This document shows, piece after piece, positions 52,534 to 61,872 of a stretch of 64,000 bases of DNA. Each line of letters opens with the position of its first letter. Positions within the stretch are counted from its first letter, which is position 1. The DNA is from SABI01 sp963676605 (GTDB lineage Bacteria > Spirochaetota > Spirochaetia > Sphaerochaetales > Sphaerochaetaceae): positions 62,001 through 126,000 of the forward strand of contig CAXXSP010000060.1 in NCBI GenBank assembly GCA_963676605.2, read 5' to 3'. Both the position numbers and the translations under genes were made by a program. Under the pieces are notes generated by a model. That model saw only the letters and a program-made list of their open reading frames with translations. It did not search any database and was not told the origin of the DNA.

Positions 52534-53613
52534 ATGGCAAAAAATAATATCTATTCAGAGATCTATTCAGAACTCCTTGATCAGCTTCAGAGCCCCATCT
52601 ACAAAGTGGGCGATGAAATCCCGTCAGCATCAAAACTTGCTGAACAGTTTTCGGTATCAAGACCGACAGTGCATAAGGCACTGAAGCAGCTCCAGAGTGA
52701 CGGAGTACTTGAAAGCAGGGTCGGTGCCGGTACCTATCTGGTTAAGAAACCTGAATCAGATAATGAGATTCCTCTCTTCGGTCTCATCTTCCCCCTGCTC
52801 CGCATGGAAGGCTTCTTCGGAAAAGTGGCACGGGCGATAGCCGAATATTCTCAGCAGTTCGATTTCAAACTCATCTTCGGGGGGCAGGTTCCCCAGGGAT
52901 CGATCGACCTCTACAGTCTCGAGCATATGACCGACTATTACATTGAGCAGAAGGTCGACGGGGTATTCATCGCTCCGGTAGAACTTACCGGGGACAGTAA
53001 AAAGACGAATGATCTCATCAGGAAGAAACTTGATGATGCCGGTATATCGGTGGTGGTCATCGACAGTGCTTCCGAAGATTTTCCGGAAAATATCAGCTAT
53101 GATGTAGTCTCTATAGATAACTACCGTGCAGGCTATAAGCTCGCACAGTATATGCTGGAGAACGGCTCAAACAGAATTGACTTCTGTACCCTGCCGCACG
53201 TTGGCCGTACCGTACGCCTGAGATGGAAAGGGATCGAAAGCGCCCTTATCGATCATGGGATTACCCCATGTGCCGACTGGTTCCATATCCTGACAGAGGA
53301 AGATGAACTTGGGCGGAAACTGAAAGAGAACGGCTCATCAAACATTATCTGTTCGAATGATTATGTTGCTGCAAAGGTGATGAGGATTCTTCAGAGACGC
53401 GACTTTGTCATTCCCCGAGATTTCAGAATCGCAGGGTTCGACGGCTCCCAACTTGCAGACGAGGTCTACCCCTGCCTGACTACCATAGTACAGCCAAGTG
53501 AGGAGATCGCCTATCTGGCAATCAAGACCATGCTCTCCAGGTTAAAATATCCCCAGAGCCCGATCAGCCAGATTCTTACGAACTTCTCTCTCAAAATCGG
53601 AGATTCAACCTGA
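52534..53613 (+). CDS. GntR-type regulator with LacI-type sugar-sensing domain
   Basis: 359 residues from the ATG at 52534; a longer TTG-initiated form would add 12 residues. Residues 5-68 form a GntR winged helix (YSEIYSELLDQL, IPSASKLAEQFSVSRPTVHKALKQL, ESRVGAGTYLV). Residues about 80-355 form a sugar sensor (LFGLIFPLLRMEGFFGKVARAI, VSIDNYRAGYKLAQYMLENG, AGFDGSQLADEVYPCLTTIVQPSEEIA). It is divergent from the transketolase genes. By position it should control them and the kinase/aldolase/ABC operon. The intergenic DNA (52373-52533) is AT-rich, with TTTTACATATAG near 52410. Confidence 0.9.
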   Translation: MAKNNIYSEIYSELLDQLQSPIYKVGDEIPSASKLAEQFSVSRPTVHKALKQLQSDGVLESRVGAGTYLVKKPESDNEIPLFGLIFPLLRMEGFFGKVARAIAEYSQQFDFKLIFGGQVPQGSIDLYSLEHMTDYYIEQKVDGVFIAPVELTGDSKKTNDLIRKKLDDAGISVVVIDSASEDFPENISYDVVSIDNYRAGYKLAQYMLENGSNRIDFCTLPHVGRTVRLRWKGIESALIDHGITPCADWFHILTEEDELGRKLKENGSSNIICSNDYVAAKVMRILQRRDFVIPRDFRIAGFDGSQLADEVYPCLTTIVQPSEEIAYLAIKTMLSRLKYPQSPISQILTNFSLKIGDST

Positions 53614-53629
53614 AAAGAGACATCGGATG

Positions 53630-54499
53630 TCAATTCCTGGTATGTAAATCCAACCACGACAATGAGAGGAAGCGATCAATCAGAGTCCATTCCTTTCTTG
53701 TTGGATTCGTGAAGTAGACGAGTGATTTCAACGCGTAAGGAATCTGATCCAGCTGACTCTGCTGTACCTTACTGCGCTTTTTCAATTCGATAAGGGAAAG
53801 GTTGTACGCCTTCAGAAGAGGAATCCGCTCAAACATCTTCTGGCATGCACCGTAGTACATGACCTGAGAAGTATCGGGGAGCCTGCCGTACCATGACAGA
53901 ATGACAGACTCGAACTCAGCCTTGCGCAGCACCTTAAAGATTTGATCATGCTTCAACCTGGACGTATCGGGAACAGGTTCCTTCTTCATGGTAGAACTGA
54001 TAGTGTTTCTCTTCGTCAGCACGGAAATTCCGACAGGAGTATCAGAGAGTCTTGATCGAAGAGTCTCATAATAACGCTCAGAGGTAAGGACACACACATG
54101 ATCAAAAGCCGTATAGTAATCTTCTATCTGAGAATCCAGTCGGGAGAAGGTATCAAGATCGCTTTTGATTTCATAGACGACAGCCTTGCCGTTTATGAGA
54201 ATAAAATCTGCCTTTGAAGATCCGACAGGAATCTGTGTGAGAGCAGTTGTCGTGTGCAGGTTATGTTTCCCCAGAAGCAGTTTATTCAGGAGTGTATTCT
54301 GATATACGTATTCATTCCTGTAGTCTTTCACCATGAAGGAATACACATCAGAGAAAACTGAGGTAATATTTTTTGTTTCCGGGGAGTCGACGAGGTGTGA
54401 GATCGCAGCAGTATAGGAATCTGCTACCCCGTTTCGGACCATATCCATAAATGACTTCTGGGAAAAGAAACTATTGAGAGTGTGTATGTAGGCTGCCAT
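53630..54499 (-). CDS. sce7726-family protein with nuclease-like core
   Basis: 289 residues. The family core is SSKADFILINGKAVVYEIKSDLDTFSRL near residues 92-119 followed by QIEDYYTAFDHVCVLTSERY. Asp in ADF, Glu and Lys in YEIKS have the D...ExK spacing of PD-(D/E)XK nucleases. The function of sce7726 proteins is unknown. It converges on the GntR-PBP regulator with a 16-base gap. The stretch to its right (54500-55011) contains no intact gene, and Wadjet genes follow. Its position beside defence genes suggests, but does not show, a role against foreign DNA. Confidence 0.8.
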   Translation of the reverse strand: MAAYIHTLNSFFSQKSFMDMVRNGVADSYTAAISHLVDSPETKNITSVFSDVYSFMVKDYRNEYVYQNTLLNKLLLGKHNLHTTTALTQIPVGSSKADFILINGKAVVYEIKSDLDTFSRLDSQIEDYYTAFDHVCVLTSERYYETLRSRLSDTPVGISVLTKRNTISSTMKKEPVPDTSRLKHDQIFKVLRKAEFESVILSWYGRLPDTSQVMYYGACQKMFERIPLLKAYNLSLIELKKRSKVQQSQLDQIPYALKSLVYFTNPTRKEWTLIDRFLSLSWLDLHTRN

Positions 54500-54671
54500 T
54501 TCCTTTCCTTGTATCTCTTCTCGGTCAGCTGAAAAATCAAGAAGAGCTGCCGGTTCCCAGTGAAAGGATGTATTCCTTACATCCTTCTTCAGTATCGAAG
54601 AGAATAGATGAAAAGTCTATCCCTGAATAGAATCAAAGTGAGCTAAGCCCTTTCGCCAAGATAGTCAGCAA

Positions 54672-54764
54672 TTCAGCAGATCCGGTTTCACCGAGAACGT
54701 TTAGAGGCAGGCAGTAAAAGACACAGTGACTCTCGTTCACCTTCAGGATCTCTTTGACCTGTGA
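54672..54764 (+). pseudogene. Decayed 3' end of a DUF234-type ATPase gene
   Basis: These 93 bases align without gaps to 33422-33514, the last 93 bases of the intact DUF234 ATPase gene, with about 78 identical positions by eye. The shared parts include TTCAGCAGATCCGG at the start and CTCGTTCACCTTCAGGA near the end, finishing in the same TGA. The copy has an internal stop (TAG at 54701-54703, from GTTTAGAGG) and no upstream reading frame, so it is a remnant. The remainder of the 54500-55011 gap shows no gene, RNA or repeat that I recognise; it is probably decayed coding DNA. Confidence 0.8.
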
Positions 54765-55011
54765 GGTGCGGTGTTCAATCCCCTCTGCTGATCACACTAT
54801 TTGATCATAGGCCAGATGATACAAGACCTCCTGCCGGAATCGTAAACTTTTCACCATCTTCCTTCTGAAAAGGAGGAGAAGGGATGGCCGCAGCTTTGCT
54901 GAGGAGGAAGAGAGCCTTCTGAGTCAACTTAAGGAAACTGGTGGGGAGAGGGATGGGTTCTCATTCCCACCTTCAGTTCCATCTCCTACAGAACACGAAG
55001 AGATTTCCTTC

Positions 55012-56193
55012 TTACAGACAGAACGCTATCTGTCCCACACTCTTTTCAACTGCGGAATATCTGATGAACTCCTGTTCCAGTCTCAGGTTCTTTCTGATTC
55101 TGTCGAACCTCAGTTCATCATAGAGATCCTGCTCTCTCTGCGTGAGATGTTTCAGTTCAACCCTGGTAGGTTTGGTTTCCTCTCCCCATGAGATTTCATG
55201 ATCCCGGAGAGTCTGCCAATCCATGAGGAAAGAACGGGTATGGGGGAAGATGGAACGGAACTGATCAAGAATACGGAACCCGTGGGTGTCGATGTCTCCC
55301 CAGTAATGGAGTTCTACCCTGTGCAGCCATGCACATTCCTTCAGTGCATCGAAGGTGTAGCCTCGACCGAAGAGGGCGATAGCATTCGCCACCTTCGGGA
55401 AGCTGAGTGCGCTGATATCATTCTCCAGAACGAATACATGGGTGATCGGAAGTTCTTCATCCTTCCGGTAGAGGCCGGCGAACTGATCGGACGGGATTGA
55501 GATATCTGAGCAGCCTCTCCAGCTGAGAGCTGGGTCAAGGTAGCGGAACCGAACTAATTCCGGTTTCCGGCAGTACCCGTACCGATCTTCGAAGCGGGAG
55601 GTGGTCTCGTCGATATACTCTGACTCGAGGGTAAGATCCAGCCACGCAGAAAGGATACCTTTGTAGGTCTCAGTGAATTTCGTGTCGATCCCCGGAAGAT
55701 CTATCTGCCTGAGATAGACCCGGGGACGCGGATGCTCAATCATCCATCGGTACAGAGTGGACAGCCTCTCAAGGTCTTCTGCTATCTTCAGCAGCTCGAG
55801 AGGATATTTCCTTCCCCAGCTCTCCAGGCGGGTATCGACCGCTTGTAAGCGGAGCAGCAGATGAGAGAAAGATTCAAGCTCTCTGCTCTTTGTGAGGTAC
55901 CGGGCAAGGTCCTCAGGGGTGGCGAACAGGAGAGAACGGGGAACCAGCTGCCGTCCGAACAGGCGGTGATTGAGTTCGTTCCACTGCAGGAATTCACTGA
56001 GGCGCTGATCTCTTCGATACTGATCGATCCAGGACTGAACTGAAGAGAAGTCGTCACTCATCTGACGCGAGGAGAGGGTTCCAAGGGAAACGGTGAGAGG
56101 GAAGCCATCCGATAGATGTTTCAGATAATAGCCTTTTTCCCACTTCGCGAGGAGCTGCCTTTTTATCTGAGAAGGTGTGATCAGCTCTCTCAC
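55012..56193 (-). CDS. jetD: Wadjet type I nuclease subunit JetD
   Basis: 393-residue protein of the DUF3322/DUF2220 type, the DNA-cutting subunit of Wadjet. The C-terminal Toprim-like domain shows Glu257 in HVFVLENDISAL and the Asp pair 300/302 in HYWGDIDTHGFRIL, matching metal-binding residues of topoisomerase VI/Spo11-like cleavage domains. The N-terminal part (residues 1-200) is the DUF3322 arm. It starts with GTG at 56193, whose GTGA overlaps the JetC stop; AGGAGGAGCG supplies the ribosome site. Known Wadjet complexes reel in small circular DNA and cut it, limiting plasmid transformation. Confidence 0.93.
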   Translation of the reverse strand: MRELITPSQIKRQLLAKWEKGYYLKHLSDGFPLTVSLGTLSSRQMSDDFSSVQSWIDQYRRDQRLSEFLQWNELNHRLFGRQLVPRSLLFATPEDLARYLTKSRELESFSHLLLRLQAVDTRLESWGRKYPLELLKIAEDLERLSTLYRWMIEHPRPRVYLRQIDLPGIDTKFTETYKGILSAWLDLTLESEYIDETTSRFEDRYGYCRKPELVRFRYLDPALSWRGCSDISIPSDQFAGLYRKDEELPITHVFVLENDISALSFPKVANAIALFGRGYTFDALKECAWLHRVELHYWGDIDTHGFRILDQFRSIFPHTRSFLMDWQTLRDHEISWGEETKPTRVELKHLTQREQDLYDELRFDRIRKNLRLEQEFIRYSAVEKSVGQIAFCL

Positions 56194-59100
56194 TCACGCT
56201 CCTCCTGAGTCCGTCGTTTCTCCTTCTCCTCATGATACTCCTGTATCGTAAGATTCCTGAGCAGGGAAGTTCTTCCGTCAGGATTGTGAACGAAACCGAC
56301 TGTGGAGACATAGGGTTCTATGATATGAATCTTCTGCAGGGGGGTGACAATGAGCAGCTGCAGGTTGAGACGTTTGAAGAGACCAAGTCCGTACTTCGCC
56401 GACTCATCGGATCCCCGACCGAAAGCTTCGTCTATGACGACGAAGCGGAAGGAGCGGGACTTCACCTCTCCCCACTCGAGACCGAACTGGTAGGCAAGAG
56501 AGGCAGCAAGGACCGTGTAGGCAAGCTTCTCCTTCTGCCCTCCCGACTTGCCGCCGCTGTCTGTATAGTGTTCGTACTCGCTGTCATCCTCTCTCAGACG
56601 CTCGGAGGCTGCAAAGACGAACCAGGAACGTACATCAGTCACTTTAGCTGTCCACTTCCGGTCGATGTCCGCATACCCCTGGCGACCCTTGAACCGGTTC
56701 ACCAGCTCCTTCACCTGAAGGAACTTCGCCTCGCTGTACTGCTGCTCGGTTTCCTGAGATCCCTGACTCTCCACACAGGCCTTGAGTTCCTGCCTGAAGT
56801 TCCTGATCTCTGAATCAGTGGTATGCATAGCCTCGAGGAAGATATACCGTCCCGGATTATAATCGATTCCACGAAGAGACCGGTTGATAAGGTCGATTCT
56901 CTCCCTGATCTGTTGACTCTCTCTGCTGAGGAGGGCGTGGAAGTTTGCGATCTCACGGATCGTGTTCTCATTGAGCAGCACCTTGAACTGCTGTTCAAAC
57001 CGGGGGAGATTCTCTTTTATCAGATTATCGAGCAGGGTACGGTACTCCCCTTCCGAGGCGATGGTATCATCCATCTCCCGCGTCTCATTCGGGTAATCAC
57101 GGCGGAAGTCTCCCATCTTTGCTATGATGGCATCACGGAGGCGGTCAAGACGTTTCTTTGCAGCATCGATCTCATTCTGCAGTGCCTCGCGGATCTTCCG
57201 CTCAGCCGCATCACAGCCGCTCAAGGTGAGAGACAGGGCGGGAAGATACACAGGGAGGAGAGGACGGATAAGCTCCTCAACGACCGTGAGAGGATAGGGA
57301 GAACTCGTCAGGAGAGCTTCCTGATCCTTCAGGGCAAGTTCATCGCTCTCAATCTTCGTCCTGATACCCCCGAGACTCGTATGGTAGTGGTTGACAGTCT
57401 CTGTAGCACCGGCGATCCTCTCGGAGAGCTCCTTCATTTTTTCCTGCAGTTCCTTGAGGATATCGCTACGGTTTTCAAGGAGAGAGATCTCCTCCTTCAT
57501 CTCTTCAATGCGCAGGGAAGCAGGTCTCCATTCGATCTCTTCGAACAGTTCATAGCCCTGAAGCTTTTTCAGGAGATCAAGAGACTCCTCCAGCTCTCTC
57601 TTCCTGGTCTGAAGGGACGCGATCTGAGCTCCCGCCTTCTGCATGTCTGCCTCTAAGAGGCTCTTCTGTTTCTCAAGAGCGGCAATCTTGGCTGTATTGG
57701 TCCAGCCGAGCACGTAACGGGAACGGTCGCCTATGGAGAACCGGTCATCCTTCTCGTGATGGACGGCGCTTCCCTTGATCTGCCCCTGTCGGGTCAGGGC
57801 GCGCCGTACGCTTCGAAACTCTTCAAGCGTGCTGCAGCAGATCACCTCTCCGAATCGGCTTCTCACCTGCTCTTTCAGCCAGGGGGCACAGGAACTATCA
57901 GATTTGAAGGTGAGCCTGTGATACAGCGAGTCTGCATCGAGGATATCGTGTTTTTTCAGTGCACTCTGCGTCATCCGGTAATAGACGAGACGTCCTTTCA
58001 GATGAGTCTCGTCCACCCACCGGGAGACTTCCCGGTAGTGTTCATCGGGAACAAGGAGGGAGAGTGCAAAGGAGCGGAGGATGCGTTCTATCGCTCCTTC
58101 CCATTCCTTGAACTCCTCATCAACCGCGATAAGCTCTCCTGCGAAGGGGAGCGTGTTTTCGGAAAGACCGAGTGCGCTGCAGAGACTCTTTCGTATATCA
58201 ACCTGACGGGTGTCGATATTGCTCTTTCTGCTCCTGAGGGAGAGAATCTCATCAGAGAGACTCCCGTACTCACCTTTCAGATTTCTGAAAGAGAACTCCA
58301 GGTCACTCAGCTGATTCTCCGTTTCACCTCTTGCAGCTGTGACAAGCGTGATCTGCTCAGCTGCCGCTGAGCGGTTCTTCTCGAATTCTTCTATCCGTGA
58401 GGGGAGGGTCAGGGAGAGGGAGGAAGCGACCTCTTCATACTTCTGTGCCCGCCTCTGTTTCTCTCTCTTCTCTCCTTCAGCTCTGACGATCTCCGCCTTC
58501 AAGGTCTCGATCCGGTTTCCGCCGTTTTCCCGTATCGCTTCACGAAGGTCATCACGGTCAGCGTTCATCTGCTGAATGGAAGACTGGAGAGCATCTCTCT
58601 GCTGCACCACTTTCTTCTCGTTCTGCCTCTCCTTCTCGATCCGTTCGGAAAGGAAATCACGTTTGGTCATGGAGAAGAAGGAGCTGAGAGCCTCACGCCT
58701 TTCCGTGCGGCTCAGTATCTCCTGATCAGTCTCATGATATTTCTCAAGGTTTTCAATGAGGGGGGTGAGTTTCCCTATCTGCTCTTTCGCCTTGAGAATC
58801 GCTTCATGTGAGCGATTGAGATCCTCGAAGTGGTGGATCAGGTTTTCGATCGGCGTCGCCGAGTCGAAGGGTTCGAGCATATGCTCCTGCACGAAGCCTG
58901 TCAGATTTCCTACCGTCTTCAGAGAGACCGTCTGATGAAAGAGTTCCATCGCCTGTTTGTTACGCAGGCCGAACCGTCTTTGGAAAGAAGCCCCGTATTC
59001 AGGAAAGGTCTCGAACACTTCGATACCCTCCAGCCTTTTCAGCCGCTTCTTCAAAGAGGAGATATCACTGCCGAAATCACTGAAGTGCTCAGCGATCGAG

Positions 59101-59576
59101 AGAACAGCATCGGCAACGACGTAAAAGCGCTGAGGCTGCGAGGCACTATCTTTCTGGTAGAACACCTGGGCAAGAGTGACATCCTGGGAGAAATCCTCAT
59201 TGCGGAAGTGACCGAGAATCACCGAGTGAGTACTCCCCGCATCCCGCAGGGCGACAGGCCTGGCACTGTAGCCCCCGTCACTACGTTCAGATTTGTAATA
59301 TCCCATCACGTACGACCTGAGAGAGCGCTCCTTAAAGGTCGCTCCTGCCGCCTTGTTGTAGGAAATCCTGTTGGCAGGAACAAGGAGCGTCGTCACCGCA
59401 TCGACGATCGTCGACTTACCTGATCCTATATCACCGGTGAGAAGCCCGTTATACCCTTCCAGAGGAATACGTACAACTCTGCCGTCGAAGGTTCCCCAGT
59501 TGTAGAGCTCTACCGTATGGCAGCGGAACCCGGCCCTGGTATCATCATCGGCGAACTCGAAGCCATACTCATTCAT
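56190..59576 (-). CDS. jetC: Wadjet type I SMC-like ATPase JetC
   Basis: 1128-residue SMC/MukB-like motor. Walker A GDIGSGKSTIVDA lies at residues 48-60. Long coiled-coil stretches fill about 260-430 and 600-900, rich in Glu, Arg and Gln, with a hinge-like segment between (RILRSFALSLLVPDEHYREV). The C-terminal head has signature SGGQKEKLAYTVLAASLAYQ and Walker B FVVIDEAFGRGSDE. The ATG at 59576 is preferred, with AAGGAGCAGAGG upstream; it overlaps the jetB stop by 8 bases. It should extrude DNA loops with JetA and JetB to measure circle size before JetD cuts. Confidence 0.95.
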   Translation of the reverse strand: MNEYGFEFADDDTRAGFRCHTVELYNWGTFDGRVVRIPLEGYNGLLTGDIGSGKSTIVDAVTTLLVPANRISYNKAAGATFKERSLRSYVMGYYKSERSDGGYSARPVALRDAGSTHSVILGHFRNEDFSQDVTLAQVFYQKDSASQPQRFYVVADAVLSIAEHFSDFGSDISSLKKRLKRLEGIEVFETFPEYGASFQRRFGLRNKQAMELFHQTVSLKTVGNLTGFVQEHMLEPFDSATPIENLIHHFEDLNRSHEAILKAKEQIGKLTPLIENLEKYHETDQEILSRTERREALSSFFSMTKRDFLSERIEKERQNEKKVVQQRDALQSSIQQMNADRDDLREAIRENGGNRIETLKAEIVRAEGEKREKQRRAQKYEEVASSLSLTLPSRIEEFEKNRSAAAEQITLVTAARGETENQLSDLEFSFRNLKGEYGSLSDEILSLRSRKSNIDTRQVDIRKSLCSALGLSENTLPFAGELIAVDEEFKEWEGAIERILRSFALSLLVPDEHYREVSRWVDETHLKGRLVYYRMTQSALKKHDILDADSLYHRLTFKSDSSCAPWLKEQVRSRFGEVICCSTLEEFRSVRRALTRQGQIKGSAVHHEKDDRFSIGDRSRYVLGWTNTAKIAALEKQKSLLEADMQKAGAQIASLQTRKRELEESLDLLKKLQGYELFEEIEWRPASLRIEEMKEEISLLENRSDILKELQEKMKELSERIAGATETVNHYHTSLGGIRTKIESDELALKDQEALLTSSPYPLTVVEELIRPLLPVYLPALSLTLSGCDAAERKIREALQNEIDAAKKRLDRLRDAIIAKMGDFRRDYPNETREMDDTIASEGEYRTLLDNLIKENLPRFEQQFKVLLNENTIREIANFHALLSRESQQIRERIDLINRSLRGIDYNPGRYIFLEAMHTTDSEIRNFRQELKACVESQGSQETEQQYSEAKFLQVKELVNRFKGRQGYADIDRKWTAKVTDVRSWFVFAASERLREDDSEYEHYTDSGGKSGGQKEKLAYTVLAASLAYQFGLEWGEVKSRSFRFVVIDEAFGRGSDESAKYGLGLFKRLNLQLLIVTPLQKIHIIEPYVSTVGFVHNPDGRTSLLRNLTIQEYHEEKEKRRTQEERE

Positions 59577-60162
59577 CCTCTGCTCCTTCACTCTCATCAG
59601 AATCAAGATACTCACTCAGCTTTCTGTCGAAGTCACTGAGCCACTGGGCATCGATAAAAGCCTTCAGGATACGCTTCACCTCAATCTTCTCTCTCTTCTG
59701 ATCAAGGAACCGGATAAACCCGAGATCATGGATTTTCTTGAGATGGGCATCAAGACGGCTCTGCACCTTCACCTCATTCGAAGAGGAGGGAAAGAAGGCG
59801 CTGATCATATCACGCACCTCACTCACCTGGAGAATAAGCCGTGCCTCTCCCGAGGAGACCTCATGCTCGCTTATCTTACGCCTGAGAAGAGCGAGAATAA
59901 GGGAAACAGGATAAGAAAGAGGCCGCCTGGATACCAGGCGAGGAAGTGGAGCCATCTCCTCTTCCTCCTCCTTCGTCTTCAGGTAGGCAAACCCGTCGCT
60001 TTCATGAATCTCAAGGTCGAGACCGATCACAGCAAGATAATCTCTCACCTGCCCTTCAAAGCGCATCAGGGACTCCCAGAGAGAAGCCTTCTCCTCCTTG
60101 TAGAGAATCCCCTTCATAAGCTGTATCACCACCGGAGACATCTGCATCTCATTCGTTTCCAT
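59569..60162 (-). CDS. jetB: Wadjet type I kite-like subunit JetB
   Basis: 197-residue DUF4194 protein, the MukE/kite-like partner of JetC and JetA. It opens with METNEMQMSPVVIQLMKGILYKEEKASLWESLM, then two winged-helix-like parts and an acidic tail (SDESEGAEDE). The start at 60162 is chosen because AGGAGGAGTTCGC precedes it; it overlaps the end of jetA by 14 bases. It lies second in jetABCD. Its job in known complexes is to bridge the kleisin subunit and DNA. Confidence 0.92.
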   Translation of the reverse strand: METNEMQMSPVVIQLMKGILYKEEKASLWESLMRFEGQVRDYLAVIGLDLEIHESDGFAYLKTKEEEEEMAPLPRLVSRRPLSYPVSLILALLRRKISEHEVSSGEARLILQVSEVRDMISAFFPSSSNEVKVQSRLDAHLKKIHDLGFIRFLDQKREKIEVKRILKAFIDAQWLSDFDRKLSEYLDSDESEGAEDE

Positions 60163-61615
60163 GCGAACTCCTCCTGCTGAATATGATACGTGAAAGACGG
60201 GCACGCCTCAGCACCCCGCTTTTCTCATCACGCCATTGTACGGTATCAGAGACCGACTCATCCACTATGGCAGAAGAAGACTCCTCCGCCATCAGAAGAT
60301 AGGTCAGCACCTCCGCAAGCCCCATCTCGAGAGGAAACTGTTCAAGCAGATCAGAAAGAGTCACCTGATCAGAGTCCTCCAGGGCTCTGTCAATATTGCC
60401 CTGCAGCCTCTCCCTGTCTACAGCGACAAGGTCGAAGAGCTTGTTGGTATCGACCTCAAGGTCATCTTCTTCCTCAATTCTCGAATCCAGATCAGCCTTC
60501 TGCTGCGGTGTATAGAGCTTCTGTTCCATAGGGAGGTTCACCCGGGCCTTAGCCTCATCGACCTCCATCCAGAAACCCTCCACCTTCTCATCCCTGAGAC
60601 CCACGGCCTTCTTCTCGATGGCATCAAGCAGCCCTATGATCCGTCTGTTCTCCCAGAACGCACGGTCATCAAGATAGCGCCTCAGCTGACGTGAAAGACG
60701 ACGTACCGTCCCCTGCGTCTGACCTCCCGCCTCCATCCAGTCGAAGTGAATCCTCTTGAGACGGAAATCCTTTCTCAGATCCCCCAGCTCCTCAAGCTCA
60801 TAGATCCTGTCGAGCTGTCTCGACAGCTCCTCCTGAGCATCAGGAGCCATGATGAAATCCCAGAACGCCTGAAAACTCCGTCCCTCATCAGAATTCTCAA
60901 TCGCATCATGGCCGTGAAAGAACTGCTCAAGCAGTTCTCCCTTCTCCCCTTCCCAGGTCGCAATATCTTCACGAATCTCACGGTCCAGGGAACGGAAATG
61001 ATTATCGACAGCACGGAAGTCTCCAAGAAGTTCACGTGCGGTACGCCTGAACTGAAGAAACCTCTCCCTGATCTGCCTCTCATCCATCACAGGAAGATCT
61101 CCCCCCTTGATACGGGCAATCTGCCTGTCCAGCACCCTCTTCTGCTCCTCAAGCTCTGCAATCCGTACATCCTTGTCCTTCTCAACCCCCTGCACGATCT
61201 GACGCAGCAGATCGAAGCAGGTGTTCAGACGACTCTCGGTTCCGATGAACTGATGGGCGAACAGCCCATCCATCCACTGAAGCACCCGCTCAGTCGCCGG
61301 AGTAAGATCATAATGGGGAATATCAGAACCGTCCGGATAGAACTTTCGAAGCCACTCTCTTCCCGGAGCACTCCACTCCTCCAGGTAATCAGAGGCATTG
61401 CGGGGAAAAGGGTCATCAGCTCTTCCGTCACGGAGAGAAAACAGATAATCCTCAAGACGCATCACCATCTCATCCTCATCGACCTGACGGGCATTCTCCT
61501 CACGGAACACACGATCAAGAAAGCTGATGATCAGCGGAGCATTATCTGCAGCCATGAGACGCCACGAAGGATGATTCCTTCTTCTGCTTGTAAGTGCATC
61601 GAAATCGAAAGGCAT
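60149..61615 (-). CDS. jetA: Wadjet type I kleisin-like subunit JetA
   Basis: 488-residue DUF3375 protein, the MukF/kleisin-like component. The N-terminal part (MPFDFDALTSRRRNHPSWRLMAADNAPLIISFLDRVF) is characteristic of this family; the middle is helical with coiled-coil character (VRIAELEEQKRVLDRQIARIKGG near 160) and the end carries a winged-helix-like segment (LSDLLEQFPLEMGLAEVLTYLLMAE). It is first in the operon jetABCD, all genes overlapping, on the minus strand. The 257-base gap upstream (61616-61872) holds its promoter but no recognisable motif was pinned down. Confidence 0.93.
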   Translation of the reverse strand: MPFDFDALTSRRRNHPSWRLMAADNAPLIISFLDRVFREENARQVDEDEMVMRLEDYLFSLRDGRADDPFPRNASDYLEEWSAPGREWLRKFYPDGSDIPHYDLTPATERVLQWMDGLFAHQFIGTESRLNTCFDLLRQIVQGVEKDKDVRIAELEEQKRVLDRQIARIKGGDLPVMDERQIRERFLQFRRTARELLGDFRAVDNHFRSLDREIREDIATWEGEKGELLEQFFHGHDAIENSDEGRSFQAFWDFIMAPDAQEELSRQLDRIYELEELGDLRKDFRLKRIHFDWMEAGGQTQGTVRRLSRQLRRYLDDRAFWENRRIIGLLDAIEKKAVGLRDEKVEGFWMEVDEAKARVNLPMEQKLYTPQQKADLDSRIEEEDDLEVDTNKLFDLVAVDRERLQGNIDRALEDSDQVTLSDLLEQFPLEMGLAEVLTYLLMAEESSSAIVDESVSDTVQWRDEKSGVLRRARLSRIIFSRRSSHGNE

Positions 61616-61872
61616 GCCTTAACGTATCACCGGAGAAGAGAGTGTGCAAGTAGAAGATTGAACTCTCACGAATCGAAAAACCAACAGAGTGCTGACGCAG
61701 TCCCATACAACCTGACACTTCACATTAGCAGTGATGTTATCGTATCGATTCAAACCTATAATCGCCAATCAGGATACCTTTCGTGCAGGGTTAGCATAAA
61801 AATCGCCAAAATAACTCAGGAAGTCAGGGAAAAGTACATGTGCGGAAGCAAACTCTCTCAGCAACTCCGGAT

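Noticed and set aside
56823..57656. Plus-strand open frame of 277 codons opposite jetC
   Set aside because: Shadow of the coiled-coil region of jetC, where biased codons keep the opposite strand open.
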